Assembly (NCBI GenBank): GCA_008933995.1
Contig: WARS01000031.1
Coordinates: 5,495,979 to 5,559,978 of the forward strand
Length of the DNA stretch: 64,000 bases
Reading direction: 5' to 3'
Source: Datnioides undecimradiatus
Taxonomy: Eukaryota; Chordata; Actinopteri; Lobotiformes; Datnioididae
A program made the translations under genes and the position numbers. The notes below the pieces were generated by a model. That model searched no databases. It worked only from the letters and a program-made list of their open reading frames with translations, and was not told where the DNA came from. Shown piece by piece: positions 1-12,499 of this stretch; the stretch's first letter is position 1; every line of letters starts with the position of its first letter.

Positions 1-2090
1 AGAACTGGGCCTCCTCATGGGGCTATCACCTAAAATTGCTATGCAGCCTGGGAGGGTGGTGGTGCTATAAATGAAATATCACTTTCCATTTTATCTCCAG
101 GGGCAGCGTGATGCTCCGAACCAATCAGAACCTCACAAGCCAACCCTTGACCTTTTTCATCTCAATATGACTACCATTATCTTGCAGAAAATTAGAAGCG
201 TCTCGCCATTGTTCGGTAGCGACAAGGGGTGGAGGTTATTTAAAGATAAATGCTCTGGTGTTCATGATCCATGCAGCAATCACACACCACCAACATGGAG
301 TGGAGGAGAAACATGTCTGCTAAAGCGGCGTGGCCGCATGAGTGCCCATGCGCACATATGTGGCTCTGTGTAAATGGATTCCTGTTGATTGTTTGGTGCT
401 GATGTAGCTTCGCTTTCGCCTAGTAAACCTGGTTGTTGATGTTGGGCAGGTGGGTCGAGTGAGTACTAAAAAGAGCAGCTTTAATGCATTTACACATTAC
501 AGCACAAATCTGGAAAGCAAATCCAGATGATTATAGAGGCTTGATTACAGCCGTCTCCATAGGCAACTGGATCACTACTTGCTGTCTTGTAAACATGAGT
601 AGTGAGAGGGATAATATCCTCCTGGTAACAAAGCCACCAGGTGACGGATGTGAAAAGAGCCGATGGAGGACTGAAATGACAACATGATGCTCTGGGTGTG
701 AAAACTAGCCTTTTATCACGTTCTTGCACAGAGACGTGCACAGAAGATGTGCATCTAGACTTAGAAAAGTCAGATTCAGGGGACACATATGGTGGTTTAA
801 GGAATTATTATTAACGATTATACTTCTGTACAGACATTAAAGCTCACAATATCTCCTCCAATCAAAATTTAGTGCAGGACTATTATATTGTAAGTTATTC
901 TATAAAAAAGATTGATATCTATATTGGCAAATACTTAAAATGACAGGAACAAAACCATTCCATTTGTAAAAAAAAAAAAAAAAAATCTCTTTTGAAAATA
1001 AAATAGCCTTTAATATTTGCAAACCTCAAACATATTCAAATATATGTAAGATGTTAGCAGTCTTTCTTTCATTTTGACAGACGTATCTTCACATATTCTG
1101 TGTTTCAGAAAGCAAATTTTCTAAACATCTATTATGGGACTATCCATTAAGATACCGGAGAAGACCTGTCTTATAGGACTGTGACAGTGGGAGAAACCTC
1201 ACACAGCTGCTGTGCATTCAAAACCAAACATGCTAGCTTGTTAGCTTAAGACCAGGCATTGCTTGAAATAACCTCTGTTTATCTAATTTCTAATGTCACT
1301 CAATATGTGTATCTATGACAGAATAAATAGTTAAATCTAATGAATTTGATTTTAGAAAACTGAATTGGAAGTTGTTGTGAAATTGTACCCATAAAGCTTG
1401 CAGTCAAGTGCAAGCTATTGCATCCATTTTTTAAAATCAAGCCTATTCTATTCGTTGATATAAAATCATGAACTTATTGGTTGAATAGAGCATGAAATAA
1501 TATAATTTTATTAATTTAAGCACAAGCTGACAATCTCACACACTGAGTGGCAGACACCTTGTCCATATTTACAATTCCAGTAGAAAATAACAAGAAATTT
1601 TAAACACCTGTCTTTGCACTGGCTACTTTATAGTTTTATTTTTTTTTAAAAACAACAAAAAAACAAATAAGCTTCCATATTGAGAAAAGATATTTTACTT
1701 TTGACTCTAAAATCACAACGAGCTTTCACTATTTACACTTCTAATCAGAAAAATATTACTGATCACTGATTTATCAAATGCATTCTGTTAGTGGCAAGAA
1801 TGAAACTGGCCATGAATTTGATAGTTCTGTTGAAGGACTTGCAAATGGCTTTCCTGAATGTCATAAAACAGCAGGACATCAGCAGTTCTATCCAACATAT
1901 GTCAATAGCGGGATATGCTTCCTAAATAAATGAATATATTAATATTTTTGTTCTTTTTTTCACTTCCAACATTAGTTATTATCTATTATGATGCATGCAT
2001 AATGTTTCAGAGGGTCACAGGATAGTTCTGCTTTAAATGTTATATTTCCATGATTGGTTCATTCTCTCCATTTCCTGTTCATTGTGTATG
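1..2090. other. Non-coding stretch, AT-rich, no gene seen
   Basis: No open frame here resembles a protein and no RNA gene is visible. From about 780 to 2,050 the sequence is strongly AT-rich with short A and T runs. The first 780 bases are of more mixed composition and could hold regulatory sequence, but I see no motif cluster that stands out. Confidence 0.6.
968..985. repeat. Poly(A) run, 18 bp
   Basis: Uninterrupted run of 18 A. No retroposed element is recognisable upstream, so it is probably a simple slippage tract and not the tail of a retrocopy. Confidence 0.95.
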
Positions 2091-2097
2091 AGCAAAC

Positions 2098-2235
2098 TCC
2101 ATTGTCTGTGGGTAGATTCTGCTCGGCCCTCAGAGGGGCCATCCCCAGGGAGCACTGCATCTTTTATTAATCAGGGGTGCCGCGCCACAGCCCCGCTTAT
2201 CTAATTTAGCAGCCCGCCTCAGATACAACTATGTT
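2098..2235. promoter_or_regulatory. Candidate regulatory element (GATA and homeodomain motifs)
   Basis: A repeat-free patch of balanced composition between AT-rich and G-rich sequence. Visible motifs are ATTAATCA (PBX/homeodomain type, near 2,166), a GATA site read on the minus strand (CTTATCT at 2,196-2,202) and an imperfect GC-rich palindrome at 2,125-2,140. Conservation cannot be judged from one sequence; the call rests on texture and motif density. Confidence 0.3.
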
Positions 2236-2261
2236 GGGCTTGGTGTGGAAAGAAGGGACTG

Positions 2262-2306
2262 GGTGTGGGGGTGCAGTTGGGTGCAGATAGGATGGGGGTT
2301 GGGGTG
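2262..2306 (+). other. G-run cluster, possible G-quadruplex
   Basis: Five G-runs of three to five bases occur within about 45 bp on the plus strand. One loop is about 12 bp, so the motif fits only a relaxed quadruplex definition. Confidence 0.35.
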
Positions 2307-2314
2307 TTTCCTTC

Positions 2315-4880
2315 TTTTTTTCCATATTGTGGGTAATGCAGGGGGGCTATGAGGGAGACAGAGGGGAGGTAGCGACCTATCAGACACCTCGTCACCAAGT
2401 TTTAGGACTGAATCACAATACAGCAAATTACCTTCTGCTGACAAGAAAAAATGAGCATGGCCCCCATATGAAAAAAATAGGATTGTCAGGAAGAGGTGAC
2501 ACATTGATTGCTTAGTATGCGCATCCAGAAGGCTGGGGTTCAGAGGCGTCCTCCCTATATATATGTAGAAGAGGTGCAGCAGTGCACAGCACAGCCATGA
2601 GGGGGAATGAGAAATTGAAATGCCATGTTAGATTGCAGTCCCTTCCTCAAGCCAATCTCTGTAGTCTAGCCCAGTATAGCCCACAGTACACTGCCATATT
2701 ATAGTATAGCCATGTGTGTTATGATGAACCTGTATCTACCAACTACCACTAAACAGAACGCAGTTAGCCATTCACTAACATTACAATGAGCTGAAATATA
2801 TTCAAGTACAGTATTTGCATTGCACCCATTTAAAACATGAAAATAAGGACCTGGTAATTCAAACAAAATGCACAAGCGTAACCTGGTCTGTAGGTGTTTT
2901 ATGCTCCTTTTCTGGGTGTCACCCCCTCCCCCTTCTCTCTCATCTGTGTCATAGCTCAGATGAATCAGTGTCACCGGTGTTGAGAGCACTTACTGTCAAC
3001 CCTGGCGCCCCAGGCTATGGCACTGATGGACACAAACTATAAAATATCAGCCCCCTGGGGAGACATCGCTCAAGCACTGCCCCACAGCCCCGAGGGGGTG
3101 TGATCTGGTCAGTGTGTATGTGTTTGTTTGAGTGTGTTGAGAGAGCAATAGGGCAGCGGGTTTGTCTGTGGATCAGTTGTGATCCTGTAAGTATGGTCTA
3201 ATGCACGCGCAATAGTATGGACAGTTTCTACACCATTTGCATGCAACCAAGGTAAAATGAAAGCTTGTGGCACAGCAAAACATATTTTTCATGTTTGCAC
3301 CTAACTACATTCCTGTTTTCTATATCTTATGTAGCATAGACTGATTTAGTGGAGTGGGAAATACAATAAATGCAATAAAGGGTTTTACAAATGTTTCCAT
3401 TTCTGTATTACAATCAAAACAATAACCCTCCACTGTTCCCACTGAGCCCCTCAACCAAATTCCATAACTTTGTGTATAAACTCAGCCCCCTTGACAAAAA
3501 CTAGAAGCAGGCAACAGTATGGGAAAACCGCAAATGAATCAATCAATAAAATCAATGGCTCCGTCTGAGGACATGTCCCGCATCAGCCGATAAGTGGTAT
3601 AACCTCCTCCCCCCTCCTACTCTTGTCAAGCGCATGGAGGGTATGAAGAGTCTGCATGGTTAGAATTGGAGGAGGATGAGGAGGCAAATCAAAATGAGAG
3701 GAAGAGAAGAAGCTTTTTAGCCCTCTGATGACCCCCCCACCCCCTCCTCCCACCTTCTCTTCCTTCCCCATCCTCCATTGGTCACTGGGCTGCTATTCCC
3801 TTCTTTCAATTCTGCAAGGTCAAGGTTTCTGCATGTTGGTGCTTGTGCTTGTATGTGTGTACAATTGCAGTTGTGTAAAATATAAGGAGCATAAATGTGC
3901 ACCCTTCTACGTTTATAGATTAAATATTCTAAGAAAAAACACCAATTTACACAAATAAAGTTGTATTTCTAACATGCCTTTACCATATCTCCAAATATTG
4001 ACTATTCATTTATACTGTCTGCAGTCTGTTGCTTCGTGATTCACCTAATACAAGTATATTAACAAGGCTCCTTTGAGACTCAAGGACAAAGGCATTAAGT
4101 GGAGAAAGAACCAAGGTGCAGAGCAGTGTATTGTTGCCCTGTGGCAATGGGACACATGGCGAAGCTCAGTTTGCAATGTATTGTTATACACTCACTTAGT
4201 GGTGGAGCTTCTTGAGTGGCTTGGAGGAACACATGAATGCAAACAGATAAAATCAAAGGAAAATCACAGATTGCTGTTTGGCTTCATTCTTCTATTTTTT
4301 GTTTCTCAGCTTAATGTCATAATGGAGGAATCATGAAACCCAACATGAGAATTGCAAGATCAAAAACAGTTATTCTCAGTGCCTGGCAGGTAAATGACAG
4401 AAGACAACAAAGTCTTCCTCTGTTTGATCAAATGCATTCAAAGGTAGATATAGGTATTCAACAACCAATCAATTACAAGTTGTTGTGGGTTTTGTTTATG
4501 GACTCTCGCTGGATTGAGCCTGACCAATACTCACTAGACTGCATTTTAATATGACAATATCCATGTTTAATAAGCAGGAGGTGCCCTACTGGTGATCCGA
4601 TTTGGATAAAACAACACCTCATCTTGTACGAATAAGTCTCAGTGCACAACTGCACCACGGTCCTCTGATCTGGCTAAGCCTCTGCTAGGTAACACAGGTA
4701 TAGGCGGCTTCCAGAAGCACAAAGAGAGGAAAATCTTCACTCATTTTTGATGCACAAATGCCCAGTGTAAGGAGTACAGACAGTCTCAATAAATGCCACT
4801 TCCACTTGGTTGGATGGGGGCTGTTTCAGATGGGGAGGGGGGCTGCAGACCCCTGTAACAGTCACTTAAGTTAAGCACTA
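2315..4880. other. Non-coding stretch, no gene seen
   Basis: Mixed sequence without a recognisable gene. A C/G-skewed patch at about 3,600-3,780 (C-runs on plus, G-runs on minus) creates short open frames of no recognisable character. The patch at 3,000-3,105 is balanced and could be regulatory. The remainder looks like neutral filler. Confidence 0.5.
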
Positions 4881-4884
4881 GTCT

Positions 4885-5060
4885 GCCAGGCCTGCCGCCA
4901 CACAGTAAAACTCATCTATAATTTGTGATGAGTGTAATGCCATCTCCACTTCATGATTATGTGATATTCTTCACCTCTGCCATAGCCAATGAGGCCAAGA
5001 GCTGGCAGTCTTAATGAGGTGCCTCAGAGTTCAGCTTAGGGGAAGGAGAGGTGGGAAGAT
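4885..5060. promoter_or_regulatory. Candidate regulatory element
   Basis: Repeat-free balanced patch with TGATGAG, TGATTATG and TTAATGAG homeodomain-like cores and a CCAAT core at about 4,986. No coding potential. Inferred from texture only. Confidence 0.25.
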
Positions 5061-5539
5061 GGGTGTTCAGAAAAGAAAGGAGGATGAGAGGACGCAGAGC
5101 TATGCGAGTTACGCAGCCTTACACAAGCTGCATAAACGGATAATCACAATATTAAGAGATACATAAAAATGCTGAGTGTGTTTTGCAAATTATTCTCTCA
5201 ATAAACTACAATTGAGGATGGTGTTCTAAAAGCCAAAGACTTGGTCACCGTAAAACAAGTGAGAGAAAGTCATTAAGTCCCCGCTCAGAGATACAGACCT
5301 CCCAAAAACCACTTGCTAAGGGAAGCATGGCATCCTGGTTTTGTAGGGGATTATGTCCACCAAAGAGATCTCATGAGAGAGTGCCTTAGACTCATTTTCA
5401 GTGAAGTGCATTGCTATGCTCTTATGGCTGGTCTAGATGTTATGAATAAGTAAATAACAACATTTTTCCAGTCGTTTAATCTCTGAGCACTGCAATTAGT
5501 AAGTCTGTAGTTTGTGCTGCCTTTTTTTCTGCCCTTATT

Positions 5540-5870
5540 ATTGTTATTGAAATGTCACGCTCTTATTTAGCTCAAGGATGAATAATAAATAAGCTATAAT
5601 TACTGTCTTGAATGAGCCGACGGCTTGGCTGGGTCAATGGTAAAGGGAGACCTAACCACCCCCCAACCCCCATCCCCTCTATCCCCAATCTTCTCTCTCT
5701 CTTTTTCTCTCTTCAGCTTCTTCTCCCTCTCTCTCTCTTTAATTGGATCTTGTAATTAGTTTCTCTGATGGATCTGGGAGGTCTGAGGCATCCTCTACAG
5801 CGTTCATTAGTGTTCTTGGAGGAGGGTGAAGCTTTTTAAAAGCTCTGCCTGCTCCGTCCCTCACATGTCA
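5540..5870. promoter_or_regulatory. Candidate regulatory element split by a CT-rich tract
   Basis: Two balanced patches (about 5,540-5,650 and 5,740-5,870) flank a CT-rich simple tract at about 5,690-5,742. The right patch contains TAATTAG at 5,753-5,759, a strong generic homeodomain site, and further CATTAG cores. The left patch has several AATAA/ATTA cores. No open frame of note. Confidence 0.33.
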
Positions 5871-6290
5871 TAACACTAGATATGATTCTGCCCAAATACA
5901 ATAAGAGCACCATTTCTAGCCTGGCTCAGGTTTGCGTATATGCCACCAAAACAAAGTAGCACAGCACTGCAGGCCTTGAGGGAAACATTAAGCCAGTCCC
6001 TGTATAATACACATAGAAACACACACTTTTCCAACATTTATCTATTTAATTGTTTAATTGTGCCATAGGTGTGCTCTACTGTCCAATGGTGTATACATAA
6101 ATAAGAAGCTGGTGTAACGATGGTTATCACAGTGGGAGATTAAGAGCTTCTCATTTCTTTTAAAGACAATCAGACACATCGAGACAGTGTGCTGCTGCAG
6201 GTAGCAGTGTGATCTGAACTCTAAAGTAAAATGTCCTTTGGCTTACTATTAAAGAACTGACCAGCCTCGACAAATTCTTTTTTTTTTGAG
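5871..6290. other. Non-coding stretch, no gene seen
   Basis: AT-leaning sequence with no motif cluster or repeat that I can name. Confidence 0.5.
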
Positions 6291-6293
6291 AGA

Positions 6294-6294
<1 letters not shown>

Positions 6295-6339
<45 letters not shown>
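6295..6339. repeat. (AC)n microsatellite, about 45 bp
   Basis: Perfect AC dinucleotide array preceded by a short T run and a GA run. It generates the Cys-Val and Thr-His open frames seen on both strands. Confidence 0.97.
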
Positions 6340-6341
<2 letters not shown>

Positions 6342-6424
6342 GTTCAGACCTATAATATACAACCCCCCTGTAGCACCCCAACACCATTTCCCCCTTTTCC
6401 TCTCCACCCTCCGCTGGCCAGGCT

Positions 6425-6540
6425 ACACTAGACATCTCTCCCTAATCAGCAGCCTCGTCTCGCTCAGGCTGGTTGCCATAGTAATATGCTGGCTGGTCGA
6501 CATGGCAACCACTCTGAGGTCCACTATTAAATGAAGAAGA
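6425..6540. promoter_or_regulatory. Candidate regulatory element with paired RFX/X-box half-sites
   Basis: GGTTGCCAT at 6,471-6,479 and its exact reverse complement ATGGCAACC at 6,502-6,510 are separated by 22 bp. The first copy continues as an X-box-like sequence (GTTGCC-AT-AGTAAT, one base off the usual RGYAAC right half). RFX-family winged-helix factors bind such sites and control, among others, ciliary genes. The patch also has CTAATCAG. Purine-rich simple sequence begins at about 6,537. Confidence 0.4.
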
Positions 6541-6762
6541 GTGGAGGGAGGGATACGGAGAATGGAGTTGGGAGAGAGAGAGAGATGGAGGAGGAGGAGG
6601 AACAGGAGAGACAGCGAGAGACAGAGAGAAACTGTCCAAGATGGGGGAAGGGGGTATCGTTGGGGGGGGGGCAGAAAAATGAAAAAGGGGGGGAAAGCAT
6701 AGAAAAATGAGTACAAGGAGCCAGAGAAGAAAAAGGAGGGGCAGCTTGAGGAGATAGAGAGC
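6538..6762. repeat. Purine-rich (GA/GGA) low-complexity tract with long G-runs
   Basis: About 220 bp dominated by G and A on the plus strand, including GA and GGA repeats, followed by G5, G5, G10 and G7 runs between 6,643 and 6,693. The complementary Ser/Pro/Leu-rich open frame is a by-product of composition. Confidence 0.85.
6643..6693 (+). other. Possible G-quadruplex
   Basis: Runs G5 (6,643-6,647), G5 (6,650-6,654), G10 (6,662-6,671) and G7 (6,687-6,693) on the plus strand. The first three runs alone can supply four G-tracts because the G10 run can be split. Confidence 0.5.
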
Positions 6763-7595
6763 ATCAGTAGTGCTGTTTGAGCCACCTATTGAATTGTGCG
6801 GTATTAAAAGCTTCTGATACGTGTCGCAACAATGCCATTAACCTAATGCATGACGTCACTTACTTAATGCCTTACACTTTATAAATTTATATGCATGAAA
6901 AATGCATGTGCAGCCTGTCCCAATCTAGATAAAGGATCATAAACTAATATCACATTTTAAGAGCTACTTTCAATATTATTGTCAATCCACATTGGACATA
7001 ACTGAAAAAAAGATATAGAGAAATTAATATTTATAAAGTTTCAAGATTTTATGGACTGCAGACATAGTGATCACTGAAGACATGTGAGAAGTTTATGGTA
7101 AAATGAGACGAAGGGGGTCACATTAGTTCTCCTTTGATTTAATTTCAAATGGAACAAAATACAGGGGCATTAGCACCCTTGTAAAACACACTGGTCAACT
7201 TCAAAAAATTTGGCATCTCCCTTTAATTCCAATCAAAACATATTAAATAAAATATGTAAAATGTGTCAGTAACTTCAAACAACAGCACAGGCCCAACAGC
7301 ACAGTTTCTGGAGCCATTCAATGATTTTTGCCATCACTGGCACACCCTCCCCACACCAATTCACCACAGCACTCACGTCTCCATGTGTCTTTACTGCGAT
7401 CTAACTCGATCACTCCTTACTCACCCCTTCTCCTATCTCACTTGCTCTCCTCGTCTTTCTCCTCTCATTTTTTATTTGCACCTCACCTATATCTTGGTGT
7501 CTTCTGCTACCCCGTACATTTTTTTTTCCTTTTATCAACAGTACCCTCTTCTTTCTCTTTGACTGGATCTGTCCGTCTTGCCTTTCCTGAATGTC
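6763..7595. other. Non-coding stretch, no gene seen
   Basis: AT-rich to about 7,260, then pyrimidine-rich to about 7,600. The two overlapping open frames in the pyrimidine-rich part are Leu/Ser/His-rich and compositional. Confidence 0.5.
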
Positions 7596-7599
7596 TGAC

Positions 7600-7860
7600 T
7601 CTTTAATGAATGAAATGCCATTCCATCAAGATGCCACCACAGTGGTGACACAAAATAGCATTTGTTGCCTTGTGTGTGAAATTCCTTTATGAATTGGAGC
7701 CTTCTCTTTTTCCCTGGAGCGTCTTATGAAAGATAGCTAATTGCATGTCCACGTTGTGCCGTCAGTCCCTGCTTCCCTAGCGCACCATTCAGAGGCAATT
7801 AAAGTGAGCTTAAACAGGGTAAGAAAGTGCGTCATCCTCTTAATGCAATTAAGGAAGTGT
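7600..7860. promoter_or_regulatory. Candidate regulatory element
   Basis: Repeat-free patch with repeated homeodomain cores: CTTTAATGAATG near 7,600, GCTAATTGCATG near 7,736, GCAATTAAAG near 7,795 and TGCAATTAAGG near 7,845. The spaced AATT/ATTA cores resemble known vertebrate developmental enhancers. No coding potential. Confidence 0.35.
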
Positions 7861-8477
7861 GCACACAAACATGCAGTATTATACTGAAACACGAAAACAG
7901 GAACACATAGAAAGGACACAGCACAAAAAGCAAGCGGAAAAGATTCATTTATCAGTCAATGTAAGCTCTTGGCTTGGCTTCATCATATATGACAGTATCT
8001 TTCATAGTCTGGGTTTTGTCACTGAACTAGGTTGTGTTAAGGTTTTAAAAGGAAAACATAAAAGCCAACTGCTTTCTGTCTCGATAAATTGCTACCAATA
8101 CTGCAAATTGCTCTCTATAAAGATAAAAATGTAGTCACTATCTGTGTATATATAGCACCAAAACAATCTTTTGAGCTTGAATAAAACTTTCATTGACTTC
8201 TGAATATCAGTCATGCACTCTGACATTAGAAGTTTTTACATTTGTGCTGATGGATTTATAATGTTATACCTGTCTGGTTTTGATGGCACTTATACTGAGG
8301 CCATTTTCCAACAACTTTGCAACCACAACTTTGGAATCAAAGCTTCCAATCTTAAGTTATTATTCTGGAAAAGCTAGGAGGAAAAAAATCACTGACCGGG
8401 CCTCTTAGACTGTATTGAAAAATGCTTCCAATGCTCCTGAATACAGTACTTTAGTACAGTATTTTATAAGGAATCAC

Positions 8478-8499
8478 ATTATTACAGGTATGTAATAAT
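8478..8499. repeat. Short inverted repeat (8-bp arms, 6-bp loop)
   Basis: ATTATTAC at 8,478-8,485 is matched by GTAATAAT at 8,492-8,499. This is a perfect small hairpin in AT-rich DNA. It is far too short for a microRNA precursor. Confidence 0.8.
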
Positions 8500-9208
8500 T
8501 GTAGATTCTTAATGCATCCAAAACTTTGTTGTTCAATTTAATCTGACCTTTCTAATTAATGCCTGACAACTTCAACCCATCCCTATTTGTTATTTGAGTT
8601 GTCATGATAGAGTCATATGCACTGTGACCACAGCACGACAATGTAGGTATGGCTACAGATCAAAGAAACTGAGGGACAGATCAACATGGCTACAGTGGTT
8701 TAGTCTTTTGGCCATTTGTTATTGTTTTTGTAGATATAGTTGTATAAATACATGTATGTGATGTGATGCAGCGCAACAAGAATCATTGGGATTGTTTGGA
8801 AATAAACAGAGGCGAGTCGGTGGATACAGAATTTGTTAAAAAGACATGAAGGCTCCATAATTATCATTGATCTACTCATTATGGTGTATTACTCACCAAC
8901 TGGATTTCCCTAACTTTCCAGTCAAGTTCATTGCTAAACTGAGACGTCTAACGTCACATCTATCCCATCTGACCCAATCTACCTGTGAGTCTCCATTGGA
9001 CAGAGAGCACAGAGTGCACAGATAGACAGTGCAAGCATTCACATTTAAATACAAGTGCACACAAAATCAAACGCAAACACAAACTGTACCTTATTTCTAG
9101 CTCATGCTTTTTAGATTTCAATTCTTAGGATTGTCTATGTTTGTCTTTCTTTGACCTTTTCAATTGCCACCAAAATTACCTGGTTTTCATTCATATGCAT
9201 GTGAACTT

Positions 9209-9240
9209 CACACACAAACACACACACACACACACACACA
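9209..9240. repeat. (CA)n microsatellite, one interruption
   Basis: CA dinucleotide array of about 32 bp with one CAAACA interruption. Confidence 0.95.
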
Positions 9241-9989
9241 TATACAGAGTATAAATACAACTGTAGGTATTAACAGTAGCAAGTACTCGTGCAGTATACT
9301 GTATTTCAGGGATTTTGACTCTGTAAAGACAATTGGGGTATTTTTAACTTCTTAGACTTCAATGAAATCATTTTTGTGCATCACAGTTTCATTATCCTGT
9401 TCAACAAAATAAAGGTCTCAAAGACTTTCTTTGATATGAGGAACCACTTGCTGATGGCCACTGATGAAGGGTCACTTTTCATGCAGGCCTAAAGTAAGGT
9501 ATGCCTCACCCTCCAGAGCAATTGATCCAAACTGAACTATTCTAAAATATAAGGAAGATGATAACACATTTTCAGTAAAGACTAATAACTTACAGATTTT
9601 CAAAAATCCTGGGCTCTTCCACTAAACTGAGATATAATTACATTGCTGGATATACACGTACAGCAAATGTTTAGCAAGGTCTGTGACAGTGTCTTTTGCC
9701 TTTATGGCATAATGCAAAAAGAACACAGGGACATATAAAGAGGAGCACTGCCTTCCCCTCCTATGCTGACAAGATATGCCCACCCAGTACTGTGCATTGT
9801 GGAGGCAAGAATGTCTGTTCTGTTGGACTCCAGATATTTGTTTGTACTGTCAGAGAGAGCAAGGCTTGGCTGTGGCCTCTGTGCCCTGGGGGCCTGTGGC
9901 TCTCTGTGGCAGAGGGGGCATGCTGTCTGTCTGCATCTGTATGTCTGTGTGGTGCATGGAGGGACCCAAAGGCAGAAACTGTGACCCAA

Positions 9990-10075
9990 GAGTGCTTAGG
10001 GCTCTCTTCAATTAGTATGCAGCAGTGCCTCCGCAAGCACATCTCATGCAATTAAAAACTGGCCAATTTAGACTA
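9990..10075. promoter_or_regulatory. Candidate regulatory element
   Basis: Short repeat-free patch with CAATTAG at about 10,009 and GCAATTAAAA at about 10,048, spaced by balanced sequence. Small and inferred. Confidence 0.25.
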
Positions 10076-12495
10076 CAGAGTTTGTTCCACTGGTGTGTTG
10101 CTGTCCTTTGCCTCCCAACCCCAACCCCCCTCTCCCCACACACTGATCTCTTCTCTGTACTGGGATATGTTTCATTTAAGTAATTTCTCCAAATAATAAA
10201 GAGAAATCTATTACATAGTTTGAGCAAAAAATTAATTACTGTCGATTTGTTAATCGATCTGCAGACGAGTGCTGGCATATTGACTTCCTACTTCCTTCAT
10301 CTAAGATATAGTGAAGAGGAGGAAGAAGAAAAGAAATGTGCAAAAATAAAACAGGACATTGTCTTGGACAGTTGGACAGTACATACTGTATAAGAAATAT
10401 ATGCTGTGATGAATGACAATTATACATTGTAGATAAAAACTGGTTAATTCTTGTGGTTAATTTGGATAAACCATACTATAATTATCTCAAGACAGCTGAA
10501 AAATCATTCAACTGCAATTCTTTTCACACTGCAGTTTGCTTTGGGCTACACTCTAAACCTTTGTAGTCCTGTACAAGCTAGGCTCTGAGCCTGAGGGCAT
10601 GCTGAATAGAGCTCAATATGAATTCACCAAAATCCTATTGTTAGCCCAGAACTAGCTAAGACTGTCGAATGTGCCAAATTATTCTATAAGTTTGCAGCAA
10701 CATAGCTGAGTCATTAGCACACAATAAACACACAATAAACACACAATGAGTTGACACCATGAAAAAAGCTGCTTATTGCAAAGGTAAATTCACTCAGTTT
10801 TGAGACAATAATATGTGTGTTTACCCTCTACTATGATTTTCTACAGTCACTGTAATAATGCAGAAAACAATATGAAATGTAGTGCATTTCAATTCTGTGT
10901 TACTTAGAAAGATTGTAGAATATATTTTAGGACACATACAGCTGCATCTAAGACCTAGCATTGAAGTCCAGGACAAACTGTGGTGGGAATCTTGGTTTAA
11001 AGTTTGGTAGATTTGGGGAAACCAGGGACAGTTTTAAAAAGGGATTGTTGTAACACACTAAAAACCTTCGATTAGAAAACAAGCTCGAGTGATTTCTCTC
11101 ATGCTGCACAAGCTCAGTTAGACTGTGCTCTTGCTCACAGAAAAGGAGCCAGATTTGAAACTAGTTACACTGTGCATGTCATAAACTACATTTATTACAT
11201 GCAAAATTATTAGTCATTAGGTGGCTGATGAAGAGCTACACATCACTGGGCAAGAGAGGGCAGGAGAGAGAAAAGCTTGTGCTAACAGCTAAGCTAAAGT
11301 AACTAGCAGGTTTAGATGTGTGTTGGACAACGGCGAGATATGTGTCACAGTCACTAAAGGAAGGAGAGAGCTTTGAGTGCTTGAGCAGGAATGGTGTATG
11401 TTTAAATCTGCAGAAGGCAGTGAAATGATATTGCTAAATTAAATTGGGTAGAGGTACAGCAGCAACTTGAAATATGCTTTCTGCAGCACATCAGGTCACA
11501 ACTGAATGTGGACAGATGTGTTTCTGTCAGCTGTGTATTTTGACTGTTTTCATTTTTATAATTTAGCTGGATTTTAAATGTTAATGTTATTTGAGTTAAT
11601 TGACTTGACATAACTTTGCTGTTTGAATCATCTTCCTATATGTGCTGTCATAATACTGCACTTAATTTTTCTATTAGGATATTTATTCTGTTGAGAAAAA
11701 AAGGGCTGACACAACCTCACTGATGCATATTCATTTTAAACAATGTTAAATGTTTTTAATGTTCTACTTCAAACTTGTGAAATGGAGCACTATTTGACAT
11801 GTGTTTGTTATGTTATCACCATAAATAATAGTTTAAACCCCAGTTAGATGTCTGGTTTCTTTAACTTTCACTTGGGAACAATTTGGATCTTTATTATAGC
11901 GACATTACTGACAGAGTGAATAACATAATTTATTGCATCTCTTGGTCAAAGAGGTTATTTTTGATGAGGAAAAAAAATTGTTGGATGAGATTTGAGTTCA
12001 TATTGTTTTGCCTCAGCACAGTTGTGTGTGTATACAATCCATAAAAAACTTGGTTTTAACCAAATTTGGATCACACAAGGATGCAAACAATGTGTGTTTT
12101 AAACATAATGAATAAAAAAATTTTCAATGAAAATTTCAATGAAGACATGAAATGTAGCAATAATGTGAATGAATTAATGTGTATGATTATATAGATTTCA
12201 GACATGTTACAACCGTCTCTGGCAAATGACTGGAATTAAATAAATAGTGCAACCTGAACATCTTTCATAAAGCCATAAAGCCTACACTTTTTTGACATAT
12301 TTAAGTTTAAAATATAGCAAACAGACTTTTCTCATGTCACTGGTTTTTGATTTATTGTGAAAAGTGTGACAACTGCCCCTGGTCTCCAGTATTTGTTTTA
12401 GCTGGCCTCCAATATTATGCCAAAAACTCCCAAAGACAAATGGACAGCAGCGGAGCAGACATACATTCAGACTATTCATAGCTGCCTCACAATGA
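10076..12495. other. Non-coding stretch, AT-rich, no gene seen
   Basis: Mostly AT-rich filler. An 11-bp unit (ACACAATAAAC) is repeated in tandem about 2.6 times at 10,719-10,747. Nothing else recognisable. Confidence 0.55.
10719..10747. repeat. Short tandem repeat, 11-bp unit
   Basis: Two exact copies of ACACAATAAAC followed by a partial third. Confidence 0.85.
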
Positions 12496-12499
12496 ACTA

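Larger units (their letters stand above)
7862..9985. other. Non-coding stretch, no gene seen
   Basis: AT-rich filler. Contains a perfect 8-bp inverted repeat at 8,478-8,499 and a CA array at 9,209-9,240. The open frames at 9,700-9,990 overlap in several frames on both strands and resemble no protein. Confidence 0.5.

Noticed and set aside
6423..6785. 120-codon minus-strand frame
   Set aside because: Pyrimidine-rich complement of the GA/GGA tract; composition alone explains the Ser/Pro/Leu content.
8478..8499. Hairpin as microRNA precursor
   Set aside because: An 8-bp stem is far too short and no known microRNA seed is visible. No familiar teleost microRNA sequence was spotted in the window.
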